The notes: generated by a model not told the origin, from the letters alone. DNA of 64,000 nucleotides from Petrachloros mirabilis ULC683 (GCF_009939295.1 NZ_WVIC01000006.1:57600-121599); one strand, 5' to 3'. Numbered from the stretch's first letter, positions 1 to 8,769 are shown. Program-made: numbers and translations.

Positions 1-272
1 TACTCCACCGAGCGCGACTTTATCTACGTCACCACTCAAAACCTCAGCCACAATCAACTCGCTCAACTAGCCGACGAGGTGGCACAGACCGCACCCTGCT
101 GGTGCTCTGCATGGCCTTTCGGGGGCGGCCCGACTTTGCCAACCTCACCATCAAAAAAATCCCTAAGCACGTGCTCACCCGCTGTGAGTGGGATCACGAC
201 GACTACAGCCTCAAAGTCGAAAACCTACCCCAGGCACCCCCTAAGCCAGGACAAATGGAGTTGGAACTATGA
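1..272 (+). pseudogene. Type III DNA methyltransferase (Mod), C-terminal end, frameshifted
   Basis: This is the 3' end of a gene that enters from the left edge. Frame 1 reads YSTERDFIYVTTQNLSHNQL and continues to about position 81. The matching continuation (TLLVLCMAFRGRPDF, then IPKHVLTRCEWDHDDYSL) is in frame 3 and ends at TGA 270-272. The C-terminal pattern with TLLVLC and CEWxHDDYSL is typical of site-specific adenine methylases of type III restriction systems. One extra G at about 79-84 (GTGG read as GTGGG) would restore a continuous reading with Gly-Thr-Asp. The res gene 1.5 kb downstream supports the family call. The lesion is either a genuine -1 frameshift or a sequence error; the catalytic part lies outside the window. 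Confidence 0.7.
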
Positions 273-320
273 GCATGAAGGCGATGGTGGGCAGTGCCCA
301 CCCTACGGGGGTGAGCAGCT

Positions 321-755
321 ATGGCTAGAGATTTGTTTCATAATCAAGTTAAGACAGCCTTGATTAAAGAAGGCTGGGAGATTACTCACGATCCTTACTC
401 CATCAAGATCAGTGAAGCGATTAAGGTGCAGATAGACCTAGGGGCAGAGAGCACCATTGCGGCCCAGCGCGATCAGGAAAAGATTGCTGTTGAAATCAAA
501 AGCTTTATTACTGACTCAGATATCAGTGAATTTCATGGAGCTTTGGGGCAATACCTCAACTATCTACAAGCCTTAGAGCTTAAAGATCCAGAGAGAATCT
601 TATATTTGGCTGTCCCTGTGGATGCCTATACCGAGTTCTTCAAGATTCCATTTATCCAAATGTCACTCAAAAGACATGAAGTCAATTTAATCGTTTATAA
701 CCCAAGGAAGGAGGAAATCGAACAATGGATAAAGTTCAGCAGTATCGACAGCTAA
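321..755 (+). CDS. xisH: XisH family protein (fdxN element excision controlling factor-like)
   Basis: The 144-residue protein starts MARDLFHNQVKTALIKEGW and matches the XisH family in length and layout. XisH was first named for heterocyst fdxN-element excision in Anabaena, but most copies lie far from such elements. The fold belongs to the PD-(D/E)xK nuclease-like group. Here the candidate core is Asp39 (QIDLGAE) and Glu58-x-Lys60 (VEIK), so the nuclease motif looks intact. The gene overlaps xisI by 31 nt in another frame, the usual translationally coupled arrangement. It sits between the remnants of a type III methylase and restriction subunit, so a role in defence or a toxin-antitoxin-like function is possible, but that is inference. 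Confidence 0.88.
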   Translation: MARDLFHNQVKTALIKEGWEITHDPYSIKISEAIKVQIDLGAESTIAAQRDQEKIAVEIKSFITDSDISEFHGALGQYLNYLQALELKDPERILYLAVPVDAYTEFFKIPFIQMSLKRHEVNLIVYNPRKEEIEQWIKFSSIDS

Positions 756-1060
756 TTAAAGATATTTTACAAGAACAAGCCCATCCCTATAATCATTCGC
801 AGGAGGTTGAGCCTAGTATTATCTGCGATACCGAAAACGATCATTACCAACTCGCCTACATTGGCTGGGAAGACCAACGACGGGTTTTTGGGATTATCCT
901 TCACTTTGATATCAAAGATGGCAAAATCTGGGTTCAATACAATGGTACAGAATTGTCAATTGCTGAAATGCTAACAGAACGGGGGGTGCCCAAAACGGAT
1001 ATTGTAATTGGCTTTCATTCGCCCTTCAAACGTCAATTTAATGGCTATGCCGTGGCCTAA
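725..1060 (+). CDS. xisI: XisI family protein
   Basis: The 111-residue protein shows the XisI pattern: MDKVQQYRQLIKDIL at the start, a central segment with YxLxxxGWEDQRRVFG, and the closing GFHSPFKRQFNGYAVA. XisI is almost always encoded directly after XisH and is presumed to act with it. Its start codon lies inside the last 31 nt of xisH, which points to coupled expression. No enzymatic motif is visible; it may be an inhibitor or partner of the nuclease-like XisH (inference). The gene shows no truncation or frameshift, unlike its neighbours in this island. Confidence 0.88.
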   Translation: MDKVQQYRQLIKDILQEQAHPYNHSQEVEPSIICDTENDHYQLAYIGWEDQRRVFGIILHFDIKDGKIWVQYNGTELSIAEMLTERGVPKTDIVIGFHSPFKRQFNGYAVA

Positions 1061-1092
1061 CGTGAGCGTCAAATCATATTTAGGGTAAACCC

Positions 1093-1338
1093 ATGACTCA
1101 GATCTTAACCATCCAGATCCCAGAAAATCTATATATTCCTTTGCAGACCTTAGCTCAGCAAGCTGGAAAAACGCCAGAAGAGTTTACGTTATTGTGGCTA
1201 ACAGCCGCTATTCAGCAGTTTGAAGATGACCCAGTAGAAGCCTTTATCGGCTCCGTTGATAGTGGCATACCGGATTGGACGCAGGAGAACGACCGTTATT
1301 TAGGCGAAAACCTCATCCAGTCTCACGAGGAACTTTAA
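1093..1338 (+). CDS. Small antitoxin-like protein paired with PIN toxin
   Basis: The 81-residue acidic protein starts MTQILTIQIPENLYIPLQTL, resembling cyanobacterial CopG/VapB-like antitoxins: a short beta strand, a helix-turn-helix-like segment (TPEEFTLLWLTAAIQ) and an acidic C-terminal tail (DWTQENDRYLGENL) that would wrap the toxin. It ends 1 nt before the start of the following PIN-domain reading frame, the usual VapBC-type spacing. The family is inferred from size, layout and context rather than from a strong motif. Because the partner toxin carries a stop codon, this antitoxin may be an orphan. Confidence 0.7.
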   Translation: MTQILTIQIPENLYIPLQTLAQQAGKTPEEFTLLWLTAAIQQFEDDPVEAFIGSVDSGIPDWTQENDRYLGENLIQSHEEL

Positions 1339-1339
1339 A

Positions 1340-1756
1340 GTGACTGGTCCATTTGTAGATACATCAGGCTGGGGAAACATAGTTGATCGTTCCCAGCCTT
1401 ATCATCAGGTTGCCACCAATATTTATCGTTTAGCTCGACAACAAACTGGAAAAGTTGTCACATCTAATTATGTTTTGGCGGAATTAGTAGCATTACTCAC
1501 AAGTCCATTACAGCTTCCCCGTTCTAAAGCTGTTGGATTCATTCAGAGCTTGATACAATCTCCATACGTTGAGATTGTTCATGTTGATCAGGAGCTTGAT
1601 GCACTCTCCTAGCAGCTTCTATCAAGTCGATTGGATAAATCGTGGAGCTTAGTAGATTGCTCAAGTTTTGTAATTATGGAGAGACTTAACCTTGCCGAAG
1701 CATTAACTAATGATCATCATTTTGAGCAGGCTGGCTACATTCGATTGCTCAAATAA
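1340..1756 (+). pseudogene. PIN-domain toxin (VapC-like) with internal stop codon
   Basis: The frame starts GTG at 1340 (FVDTSGWGNIVDR), a PIN-domain N-terminus with the first acidic residue. It continues through LAELVAL (second acidic position) and stops at TAG 1610-1612. The same frame stays open beyond it: QLLSSRLDKSWSLVDCSSF, then NLAEALTNDHHFEQAGY, ending TAA 1754-1756 for a full length of 138 codons. The downstream part carries the two remaining PIN acidic residues (VDC and TNDHHF). The stop is where homologues usually have Trp or another codon in A-x-x-L-L, so a TGG-to-TAG change is likely. Without suppression the toxin would lack half of its active site. Confidence 0.75.
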
Positions 1757-1798
1757 CTCTTATTTTCAGAATTTAGGTAATCAATCAACATAATTGCT

Positions 1799-4198
1799 AT
1801 GAATCGCCACGTGAATGCAATTGCCGGAAGACTAAGTCTGCGTCCCCTCCAGCGAGACTCGCTAGAGATTTTTGATCGAATCTGCGAGATTGTTCCCCCT
1901 AAACCTGGCACCGATCGGGAAGCCGCCTTAGCCACCATTAAGAGTGAATACTCCACTGTTACCGACTTCGAGCGTGACTTTCCATCTCTGTGCTTCTCCC
2001 TAGCCACCGGGGTCGGTAAAACTCGGTTGATGGGGGCTTTCATTAGCTACCTACACCTAGCCCACGGCATCAAAAACTTCTTTGTGCTGGCTCCCAACTT
2101 GACTATTTATAACAAATTAATTGCCGACTTCACTCCCAATACCTCTAAATATGTGTTTAAGGGCATCTCTGAATTTGCTACCGATGCCCCTGAAATTATT
2201 ACCGGCGACAACTATGAAATGCGAGCGCGTACCCTATTTGATGAATTGATTCGCTGCAAAATCAATATATTTAATATCTCCAAGATCAACTCTGAGGTGC
2301 GCGGCGGCAAAAGCCCTCGGATCAAGCGATTGTCTGAATACATTGGCGAAAGCTATTTTGAGTTCTTGGCTAACCTAGATGACCTGGTGATCCTGATGGA
2401 TGAGTCGCATCGCTACCGAGCCTCTGCCGGGGTGCGAGCCATCAACGAACTGAAGCCCGTGCTGGGGCTAGAGCTGACTGCCACTCCCTTTGTAGAAAAC
2501 AGCAGAGGAGCCGATCAATTTAAGAATGTGATCTATGACTACCCTCTGGGGCGGGCGATCGCCGACGGCTTTGTCAAAGACCCGGCTGTAGTCACCCGCA
2601 AAGACTTCAACCCTGCCGGTATGCCGCCGGAAGAAATCGAGCAGCTTAAGCTCGAAGATGGCATTCGCCTGCATGAAAGCATCAAGGCCGAGCTAATCAA
2701 CTATGCCCGCGAGACCCATCAGTTTATTGTCAAACCCTTTGTGGTGGTGATTGCCCGCGACACTACCCACGCCACCCAACTATTGGCATTAATTCAGAGC
2801 GATCGCTTCTTTAATGGCCGCTACGCCGACAAAGTGATTCAGGTTGATTCCAGCACCACGGGCAAAAAAGAAGACGAGATGGTGGAGCGCCTGCTCAAGG
2901 TCGAAAGACCCGACGAACCGACGGAAATCGTCATCCACGTCAACATGCTCAAGGAGGGCTGGGATGTGACCAACCTCTACACCATCGTGCCCCTGCGGGC
3001 GGCCAACGCTAGAATCTTGATCGAGCAATCCATCGGGCGCGGCCTTCGTCTGCCCTACGGCAAACGTACCGGGGTCGAGGTGGTAGACCGCCTCAACATC
3101 ATCGCCCACGATAAATTTCAGGAAATCATCGACGAAGCCAACCGATCTGACTCGGTGATTCGATTGAAGCAGGTAATTTTAGAGCCAGAAGATCTCGATA
3201 CCCATAAAGTGAGCGTGGCCGCCAGGCCCAATCTAGCCAGTTTGCTGGGGCAGCCATCCTCCCAAGTACCTGAGCTGGCCGAGGCCGTAGAGACCACAGA
3301 GGCCACCAGTCCAGAGAAACCACCAGCTTTTGCCACTCCAGAGGAACAAAAAATTGCCCAGATCACCTACCAGGTGATTCAAGAACTAGAAACTAAGCCA
3401 GACCTGGTGCCGACCACCGCCCATCTGCAATCGGCCACGGTGCAGAGCCTGGTGCAAGAACGGGTCACCGCCCAATACCAGCCCGAGCAGCTAGCGCTAG
3501 AAGGCGTAACTGAACAGCCCGATATAGCTGCCGTCATCGCCAAGACAACTGATCTGGTGGTGCAACAAACCATTGATATTCCGCGCATCTTGGTCGTGCC
3601 CACAGGGGAAGTTAAAACGGGCTTTCACCCTTTTTCCCTCGATTTAGCAGGGCTAAACTACCAGCCCCCGTCGGATGAACTGTGGCAGCAGAGTTTATCG
3701 ACAGGCGATCGCACTATCCTCGGCGTTGGAGCCGGGGGTCTTCAAGAAGACCGGCTAGAAGATTACATCGTCAGTGGTCTGATTGACTTTGACGACATCG
3801 CCTACGATGACCACGCCGACCTGCTCTACGATTTAGCGACCCAGGTGGTGAGCCATTTTCAGCAGCTCCAGCCCTCTAAAGACGACATCCACAAAATTTT
3901 GCGGGTGCATCAGCGAGACATTGCCCGCTTCATCCATACCCAAATGGAGGATCACTTTTGGGAAGCCGCTGTAGACTACAACGTTGTCGTCCGGCAAGGT
4001 TTCTCGACCTTGAAAGACAGTGCCTACACTGCGACCGATCAAGCTCCATTGGACTATCGTCAGGCTCCTTCGGATATGGGCAGCCTGCGTAAGGTCTTAT
4101 TTGGTGGATTTTCTGAAAGCTGGCCAACAGGGAACACTACCTCCAAACACAGGCCAGGGGAAAGAGCAGATATTCCCAAAAAAACAGCTTCCAGATAA
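1799..4198 (+). CDS. Type III restriction-modification Res subunit (DEAD-like helicase), C-terminally truncated
   Basis: The ATG at 1799 is the first one after an in-frame stop at 1778. The 799-residue product has a superfamily 2 helicase core: Walker A ATGVGKT (69-75), DESH (201-204), TATP (227-230) and motif VI QSIGRGLRLP (about 415-424). The family normally ends, well after the conserved LRKVLFGGF, with a PD-(D/E)xK nuclease domain. Here residue 771 is followed by 28 unrelated residues read from sequence antisense to the 3' end of the neighbouring hpt gene. The translocase is therefore present but the cleavage domain is missing, so restriction is probably lost. The partner methylase fragment is at 1-272; xisHI and an antitoxin/PIN pair lie between them. 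Confidence 0.85.
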   Translation: MNRHVNAIAGRLSLRPLQRDSLEIFDRICEIVPPKPGTDREAALATIKSEYSTVTDFERDFPSLCFSLATGVGKTRLMGAFISYLHLAHGIKNFFVLAPNLTIYNKLIADFTPNTSKYVFKGISEFATDAPEIITGDNYEMRARTLFDELIRCKINIFNISKINSEVRGGKSPRIKRLSEYIGESYFEFLANLDDLVILMDESHRYRASAGVRAINELKPVLGLELTATPFVENSRGADQFKNVIYDYPLGRAIADGFVKDPAVVTRKDFNPAGMPPEEIEQLKLEDGIRLHESIKAELINYARETHQFIVKPFVVVIARDTTHATQLLALIQSDRFFNGRYADKVIQVDSSTTGKKEDEMVERLLKVERPDEPTEIVIHVNMLKEGWDVTNLYTIVPLRAANARILIEQSIGRGLRLPYGKRTGVEVVDRLNIIAHDKFQEIIDEANRSDSVIRLKQVILEPEDLDTHKVSVAARPNLASLLGQPSSQVPELAEAVETTEATSPEKPPAFATPEEQKIAQITYQVIQELETKPDLVPTTAHLQSATVQSLVQERVTAQYQPEQLALEGVTEQPDIAAVIAKTTDLVVQQTIDIPRILVVPTGEVKTGFHPFSLDLAGLNYQPPSDELWQQSLSTGDRTILGVGAGGLQEDRLEDYIVSGLIDFDDIAYDDHADLLYDLATQVVSHFQQLQPSKDDIHKILRVHQRDIARFIHTQMEDHFWEAAVDYNVVVRQGFSTLKDSAYTATDQAPLDYRQAPSDMGSLRKVLFGGFSESWPTGNTTSKHRPGERADIPKKTASR

Positions 4199-5069
4199 AT
4201 TGATAAAAGCGGCTGATTTGCCACTGATTGCCTAAATCAACTTGCTGACTGCGCCACCACAGCCCGACCAATATGCCTAGATGGGTGATTACCATGAACC
4301 CTGGCTGTACCGCCAGCCCACCCAAAGTCGTTAGTGCCAGCAAAAAGACATAGCAGCCTGTCAATACCCACCGAGCAAGGTTAAAGACCGCTGAGGCACC
4401 CAGGCGCAGGGTGAGCGTGCGAATCTGAAACTGACGATCGCCCTCGATATCGGGAATATCTTTGCAGACTGCGATCGCAAATGCAAATCCCACTACAAAC
4501 ACCGTCAATGCCCATACCTCAGGGGGGATATTTGTCCCACCCCCCAAACCTTGCTGAAAGTGCAGAAAAAACCCCAGATTTACCACAAGACCACGTACCC
4601 CAAAAATACAGAGTGCCGCCCAAAAGGGAAACCGCTTCAGACGGAACGGCGGCCAAGAGTAGACCGTGCCAATCACCATACTCAGAATCACCGTCAAGCT
4701 CAGCCATTGACCCTGCGCTCCGGCCAAAACCAAAGCCAATAGACCCGTCACGGCCACAATGGCGCGACCCTCCCTGACCGAAAATACCCCCGAAGCCAAC
4801 GGCAAGTGGGGTTTATTGACCCGATCAATGTCAATGTCTTCGAGTTGATTGAGTCCCACAATATAAACATTGGCACACACACTGGGCACCCAAGTCGCCA
4901 AGAGTGGGATCATCAATTCCCAGAGATCTGGTGTAGCCCTTGGGGTCAGTGTCCAGGCTAGCAGCGCCAGCCCCACAATGCTGAGCGTCGTACCAATGAT
5001 GGTGTGAGGCCGCGAAAATCGCCAAAGGGCAGCCAGCCAGACCCACACCGAGACTCCTTTTTCACCCAT
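4137..5069 (-). CDS. hpt: Homogentisate prenyl (phytyl) transferase, UbiA family
   Basis: The product attaches a prenyl tail (phytyl diphosphate in cyanobacteria) to homogentisate, the first committed step of tocopherol synthesis, in the membrane. The 310-residue form starts at ATG 5069 (MGEKGVSVWVWLAALWRFSR); the longer open frame upstream lies inside the preceding gene. Both UbiA aspartate motifs are present: NQLEDIDIDRVNKP and KDIPDIEGDRQ. Several membrane helices follow, and the C-terminus (FYQFIWKLFFWEYLLFP) looks intact. It begins 5 nt after the stop of the tocopherol methyltransferase gene, so the two form an operon. Its last 62 nt overlap, antisense, the aberrant tail of the truncated res gene. 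Confidence 0.9.
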   Translation of the reverse strand: MGEKGVSVWVWLAALWRFSRPHTIIGTTLSIVGLALLAWTLTPRATPDLWELMIPLLATWVPSVCANVYIVGLNQLEDIDIDRVNKPHLPLASGVFSVREGRAIVAVTGLLALVLAGAQGQWLSLTVILSMVIGTVYSWPPFRLKRFPFWAALCIFGVRGLVVNLGFFLHFQQGLGGGTNIPPEVWALTVFVVGFAFAIAVCKDIPDIEGDRQFQIRTLTLRLGASAVFNLARWVLTGCYVFLLALTTLGGLAVQPGFMVITHLGILVGLWWRSQQVDLGNQWQISRFYQFIWKLFFWEYLLFPLACVWR

Positions 5070-5074
5070 TCTAT

Positions 5075-5917
5075 TTAGACCCTTGTGCCCCGTAGCAGGC
5101 CATAGCGAATCAACCCCTGACGATAGCCCTGAGCCATTAGTCTCAGCGCCAACGCCCCTTGCAGGGTTGGCCCACCCGCCCTGAGAATTTGCCACAGCAC
5201 CGCAGGATTCAAGGCGGAGGCGATGACATCTTCCCAAAAGGGAGCCACAGCCTCAGACCAATCGGCTGTGGTGACTCCTGCTAGGGGGAGTTGAGCCGCA
5301 AGCGCTTCATAGTCCTCAATTGAAATCACAGCAGGCAGGTGATAGACCCGATAAATTTTTGCCAACAACCGCTGCTCTGACACCGATAAATCAGGCGGAC
5401 AGCGGCGATGACACCAAGTCGCTAGCAGAAGGGTGCCTCCTGGCTTGAGCACCCGACAGCATTCCTGCAAAAACTGGGCTTTGTCGGGCATGTGCTCGCC
5501 GCTTTCCAAAGACCAGACCAAATCAAAACTAGCTTCGGCAAAGGGCATCTGGAGCGCATCCGCCACTTGAAAAGAGGTGCGATCGCTCAGCCCTAGCCCT
5601 TGAGAGCGCGCCGTTCCTCGGGCTGCCTGCACCGGGCTCAGGGTAATTCCCGTAGCCGCTGACCCAAACTTATCTGCCAGGTAGAGTGAACTGCCCCCAA
5701 TGCCACAGCCCACATCCAAAATATGCTGGGCAGATTTCACCTGTCCCCACGCCAACAGCTCCTCAATTAAATCAACTTGGGCTTGACACCCACCGGGACG
5801 CAACCGCCCCGTCGCTCCATAATACCCATGGTGCATGTGCTCACCCCAAACCTGCTCCCACAGACCCGAAGAAGCATCATAAAACTGCTGAATACGTTGG
5901 GACAGGGTAGAAGTCAT
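5075..5917 (-). CDS. Gamma-tocopherol methyltransferase-like SAM methyltransferase
   Basis: The 280-residue class I methyltransferase has the SAM motif ILDVGCGIGGSS and the N-terminal IQQFYDASSGLWEQVWGEHMHHGYY, typical of the gamma-tocopherol methyltransferase group (VTE4, Synechocystis Slr0089). Post motifs include WSLESGEHMPDK and RVLKPGGTLLLATW. It would methylate gamma- to alpha-tocopherol. Placement 5 nt upstream of the homogentisate prenyltransferase in the same direction strongly supports this role over other quinone or sterol-like methyltransferases. In Synechocystis the same enzyme is paired with HPPD instead. Substrate assignment (gamma-tocopherol rather than MPBQ) rests on family resemblance and context. 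Confidence 0.85.
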   Translation of the reverse strand: MTSTLSQRIQQFYDASSGLWEQVWGEHMHHGYYGATGRLRPGGCQAQVDLIEELLAWGQVKSAQHILDVGCGIGGSSLYLADKFGSAATGITLSPVQAARGTARSQGLGLSDRTSFQVADALQMPFAEASFDLVWSLESGEHMPDKAQFLQECCRVLKPGGTLLLATWCHRRCPPDLSVSEQRLLAKIYRVYHLPAVISIEDYEALAAQLPLAGVTTADWSEAVAPFWEDVIASALNPAVLWQILRAGGPTLQGALALRLMAQGYRQGLIRYGLLRGTRV

Positions 5918-5973
5918 GACCGCCTAACCAAAGTTCCCCACGATTGTAAAGGAATGCTGGACGGGAAAGCAGC

Positions 5974-7215
5974 CTAAGGCAGATGCTCTGCCCTCATAGA
6001 CTGGCGGAGATTCCGCAACGCCCGCCGATATTGGAGATCGGCTTCTGGGGGCAACCCCTCTCGATTACGGGACGGTGACGCATCCCCCTGCACCACATTG
6101 TCTGGGCGAATTCCGACTCGGTGGATATTGTTGCCCTTAGGGGTAAAGTATCGAGCCACAGTAATCGCTAACCCAGAGCCATCTGTCATTTTTTCTAGAA
6201 TTTGGACAATGCCCTTTCCAAAGGTTTGAGTTCCCACAATCGTGGCACGACGATTTTCCTGTAGGGCTGCTGCCACAATTTCACTGGCACTGGCCGACTC
6301 ACCATCTACCAAGACTTGGAGGGGTTTACGGGTCAAGGCTGGTGCGGTTGCCTTAAATTCTTCTCGTTCCCCTTTATGATCGAGTGAGGAGATCAGCGCT
6401 CCTCCCTCCAACCACAGTTGAGCAATCTGGATGCCAGAATCTAGAACACCACCCGGATTCCCCCTTAAATCTAAGACATATCCACGGACTGACTCTGCCT
6501 CAAGAGACTGAATCGCTTGCTTCATAGCTTCCGGTGATTTGGTTGTAAACGAGGGCAGCCGGATATAGCCAACCTTACCCATGTCAGTACTCTGAACCTG
6601 GTAGGTGAGAGGGTTCAGTTCAATGGCTTCGCGAACGAGTTCGTACTGCTGAAGCTGGCGATCGCGGCGCACTTGCAAAAAGACCTTACTCCCCACTTCT
6701 CCGATGGCATAGCTACTGGCGCGGCCGGGTTCAATCTCTGAGGTAAACCTACCGTTGATGCTGACAATTACGTCTTTGGGCTGGAGTCCCGCTTCCTCGG
6801 CTGGTGTACCTTCAATGGGTTTGACCACCACCCACTCACGGGTGATCGGGTCTAAAGAGAGGGTCAAGCCCACCCCCACAAAGCCACCCGATGTATCATT
6901 TTCTAGCTCTCTAATATTGTCTGGCGAAAGAAAGCGGGTAAACGGATCTCGCAGCAGCCGCAGCATTTCGGCAATCACTTGATGCGCTTGCTCGGGCGTG
7001 GTGATGTCGCGCTCTAGGTAGGACTCCCGCACTGCCATCCAGTCATTTTGATTAAAGTTGCGATCTACGTACTCTCGATAGACATGCTGCCAGGCTTCAT
7101 CGACCAGTGCCCTGGGGGTATCCTCAAAAGCAACGCTAGGGGCAATGTCTGCAACCGAGAGTAGGGCAACCCCAAGGGCAACACCAGCAAGTTTGAATCG
7201 CAATATGGATAGCAT
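5974..7215 (-). CDS. ctpA: C-terminal processing protease (CtpA/Prc, S41A)
   Basis: The product is a serine/lysine-dyad protease of the tail-specific family. In cyanobacteria CtpA cleaves the D1 precursor of photosystem II in the thylakoid lumen. The N-terminus is a signal peptide (FKLAGVALGVALLS, then PSVAFED). A PDZ domain follows (VGVGLTL to IVSINGRFTSEI), then the protease core with catalytic Ser in VDGESASASEIVAAAL and Lys in QTFGKGIVQ. ATG 7215 is used; the GTG two codons upstream is possible. Length (413) fits CtpA of Synechocystis better than longer Prc forms. Paralogues CtpB and CtpC exist in cyanobacteria, so the D1 role is probable, not certain. Confidence 0.85.
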   Translation of the reverse strand: MLSILRFKLAGVALGVALLSVADIAPSVAFEDTPRALVDEAWQHVYREYVDRNFNQNDWMAVRESYLERDITTPEQAHQVIAEMLRLLRDPFTRFLSPDNIRELENDTSGGFVGVGLTLSLDPITREWVVVKPIEGTPAEEAGLQPKDVIVSINGRFTSEIEPGRASSYAIGEVGSKVFLQVRRDRQLQQYELVREAIELNPLTYQVQSTDMGKVGYIRLPSFTTKSPEAMKQAIQSLEAESVRGYVLDLRGNPGGVLDSGIQIAQLWLEGGALISSLDHKGEREEFKATAPALTRKPLQVLVDGESASASEIVAAALQENRRATIVGTQTFGKGIVQILEKMTDGSGLAITVARYFTPKGNNIHRVGIRPDNVVQGDASPSRNREGLPPEADLQYRRALRNLRQSMRAEHLP

Positions 7216-7221
7216 AGGCAC

Positions 7222-7678
7222 CTAGCACGTAACAGGGGGCTAACCCCCAACTTGATTTTCAGGATAGTCTAGACCTGGTTTTTGTTCCATGCCCTCAACT
7301 GCATCAGCGTCAAGTCCAAAGATTGAGGCGTGCTGTTGGGGCTAAATTCAGACTGACTGATGGCGGGGTGTACGAAAAAAGTGCGGGATCTTGATTACTG
7401 AAAAGGCTGTCTTTAAAGCCCTCCCATTCTCTACATTCGCCCCCTAACCCCCCATTCTGGGGCGCTTTGATCACTCTTAAGTCCCCCAGAATGGGGGATT
7501 TAGGGGGCGGGTGCAAGGCGTTAGAAGCTTTTCAAACCGCTTCTAAGCGATTTGAAGCATCAAAAGCATTGTCCTACCGTGTAAAATTTCGTTCACCCCT
7601 GATGGCAACAACTCTAGCCTTCTGAACTAAAATTAGGCTATTATAGCAAGTCTGTGTACTCTCTTATTTGACGTCATC
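7222..7678. other. Non-coding interval between divergent ctpA and rpmF
   Basis: No convincing gene is present in this interval, which must hold the promoters for ctpA (leftward) and rpmF (rightward). The only structured element seen is the GC-rich inverted repeat at 7439-7508. Short open frames across the repeat have low-complexity content and no start context. Confidence 0.6.
7439..7508. repeat. Palindromic interspersed repeat (CCCCCTAA...TTAGGGGG type)
   Basis: Two arms, 7439-7462 (GCCCCCTAACCCCCC then ATTCTGGGG) and 7483-7508 (CCCCCAGAATGGGGG then TTTAGGGGGC), are near-perfect inverted copies separated by about 20 nt. The same sequence style recurs in cobD (57313-57432). It looks like a small dispersed cyanobacterial repeat; no target duplication was recognised. 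Confidence 0.7.
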
Positions 7679-7855
7679 ATGGCAGTCCCCAAGAAAAAGA
7701 CTTCTAAATCCAAGCGCGATTCTCGTCGCTCTCATTGGAATCGTCAGGCTCGGGCTCAGGCTCAAAAAGCCTTGTCCCTAGGGAAATCAATTTTGACCGG
7801 ACAGGCACAGGGGTTTTACTACCCTATTGATGAAGACGACGAAGACGAAGATTAA
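7679..7855 (+). CDS. rpmF: 50S ribosomal protein L32
   Basis: The 58-residue protein begins [20 protein letters not shown], the hallmark of L32 in cyanobacteria and plastids, with a basic N-terminal half and a short acidic tail (DEDDEDED). It is part of the large ribosomal subunit near the peptidyl transferase region. The bacterial zinc-binding cysteines are absent, as is normal for cyanobacterial L32. Its stop overlaps the convergent truB stop by 4 nt. The start is the only ATG giving the conserved MAVPKKK sequence. Confidence 0.97.
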   Translation: MAVPKKKTSKSKRDSRRSHWNRQARAQAQKALSLGKSILTGQAQGFYYPIDEDDEDED

Positions 7856-8760
7856 CCAGCAATCACAATCTTTGGGATCAGGCTAGAGTTTTGATGGTGA
7901 CTGATGCCTAAAAATTGACCCTGCCCATTTTGGACTTGCACAATGTCTGAGTTAGGAGGTGGGGCTGGCAAATCTAATTCGGGCAGCAGTAACGTTTGTC
8001 CCCAGCACCAGCGCTGGGCTAGGGCATCAGGCAAGGTTATTGTCGGTAGATGGGTTAGGGCTTGAGGGGGTGAAATCAACACCAGGGTGTTGGCTTCTAT
8101 CTGAGTAGCGATTTCATCGAAGCTGAGGCTATGGGCAAGCTGAAACCCACAGCTTTGGGTACGCCTAAGCTGAGCTAAAGTCCCCCCGGTTTGCAGCGCT
8201 GCTCCGAGATCACGGGCAATAGCCCGAATGTAGGTGCCTGAGCCACAGTGAATCTCAACTGCTAGATCGGTCCAGCCTGCACTAGAGGAATTCCAGGCCA
8301 GTAAATCTAGTTTTTCGATATCCACCCAGCGAGGGGCGACTTCTACGGGTTTGCCCTGGCGCGCCAGGGTATATAGACGTTGACCGTTTACCTGAATGGC
8401 GCTATAGGCTGGGGGCGTTTGCTGAATGTGCCCCTGAAATTGCTGTAGGGCTTCGTTGACCTGCTCAGGGGTCAGATCGGTGGTCGGTGCGGTGGCCAGG
8501 GTTTCGCCGGTAATGTCATCGGTGGTTGTGCGTAGACCGAGGCGGATCACCGCTCGGTAGACTTTGGGGGTGGGCAAAAAAGATAAGAGCCGAGTGGCGG
8601 AGCCAACAGCCATGGGTAACACTCCCTCTGCCATGGGGTCTAAGGTGCCGCCGTGGCCAATTCGCTTCAGATGTAGCAAGCGCCTTAATCGCGCTACGCA
8701 ATCATGAGAGGTGAGTCCTGGAGGCTTTTTGAGGTTGAGAAATCCAAATGAGCCACTCAT
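7852..8760 (-). CDS. truB: tRNA pseudouridine(55) synthase
   Basis: TruB converts U55 of the T-loop in tRNAs to pseudouridine. The 302-residue protein starts [21 protein letters not shown] and has the catalytic aspartate motif [17 protein letters not shown] at about residue 40, then [14 protein letters not shown] and [16 protein letters not shown], all standard for the family. The C-terminus includes a short PUA-like extension. The gene lies 9 nt downstream of the DUF1400 hydrolase gene in the same direction, suggesting co-transcription, and its end meets rpmF tail to tail. Confidence 0.96.
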   Translation of the reverse strand: MSGSFGFLNLKKPPGLTSHDCVARLRRLLHLKRIGHGGTLDPMAEGVLPMAVGSATRLLSFLPTPKVYRAVIRLGLRTTTDDITGETLATAPTTDLTPEQVNEALQQFQGHIQQTPPAYSAIQVNGQRLYTLARQGKPVEVAPRWVDIEKLDLLAWNSSSAGWTDLAVEIHCGSGTYIRAIARDLGAALQTGGTLAQLRRTQSCGFQLAHSLSFDEIATQIEANTLVLISPPQALTHLPTITLPDALAQRWCWGQTLLLPELDLPAPPPNSDIVQVQNGQGQFLGISHHQNSSLIPKIVIAG

Positions 8761-8769
8761 GCAGCAAAT

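Noticed and set aside
79..363. 94-codon open frame in frame 1 across the end of the methylase and into xisH
   Set aside because: It is the frame left after the apparent frameshift; the family sequence continues in frame 3, and this frame has no homologous content after about position 81.
321..1060. xisHI as proof of a developmentally excised DNA element
   Set aside because: No recombinase gene or repeated attachment site is present; most xisHI pairs are unrelated to element excision.
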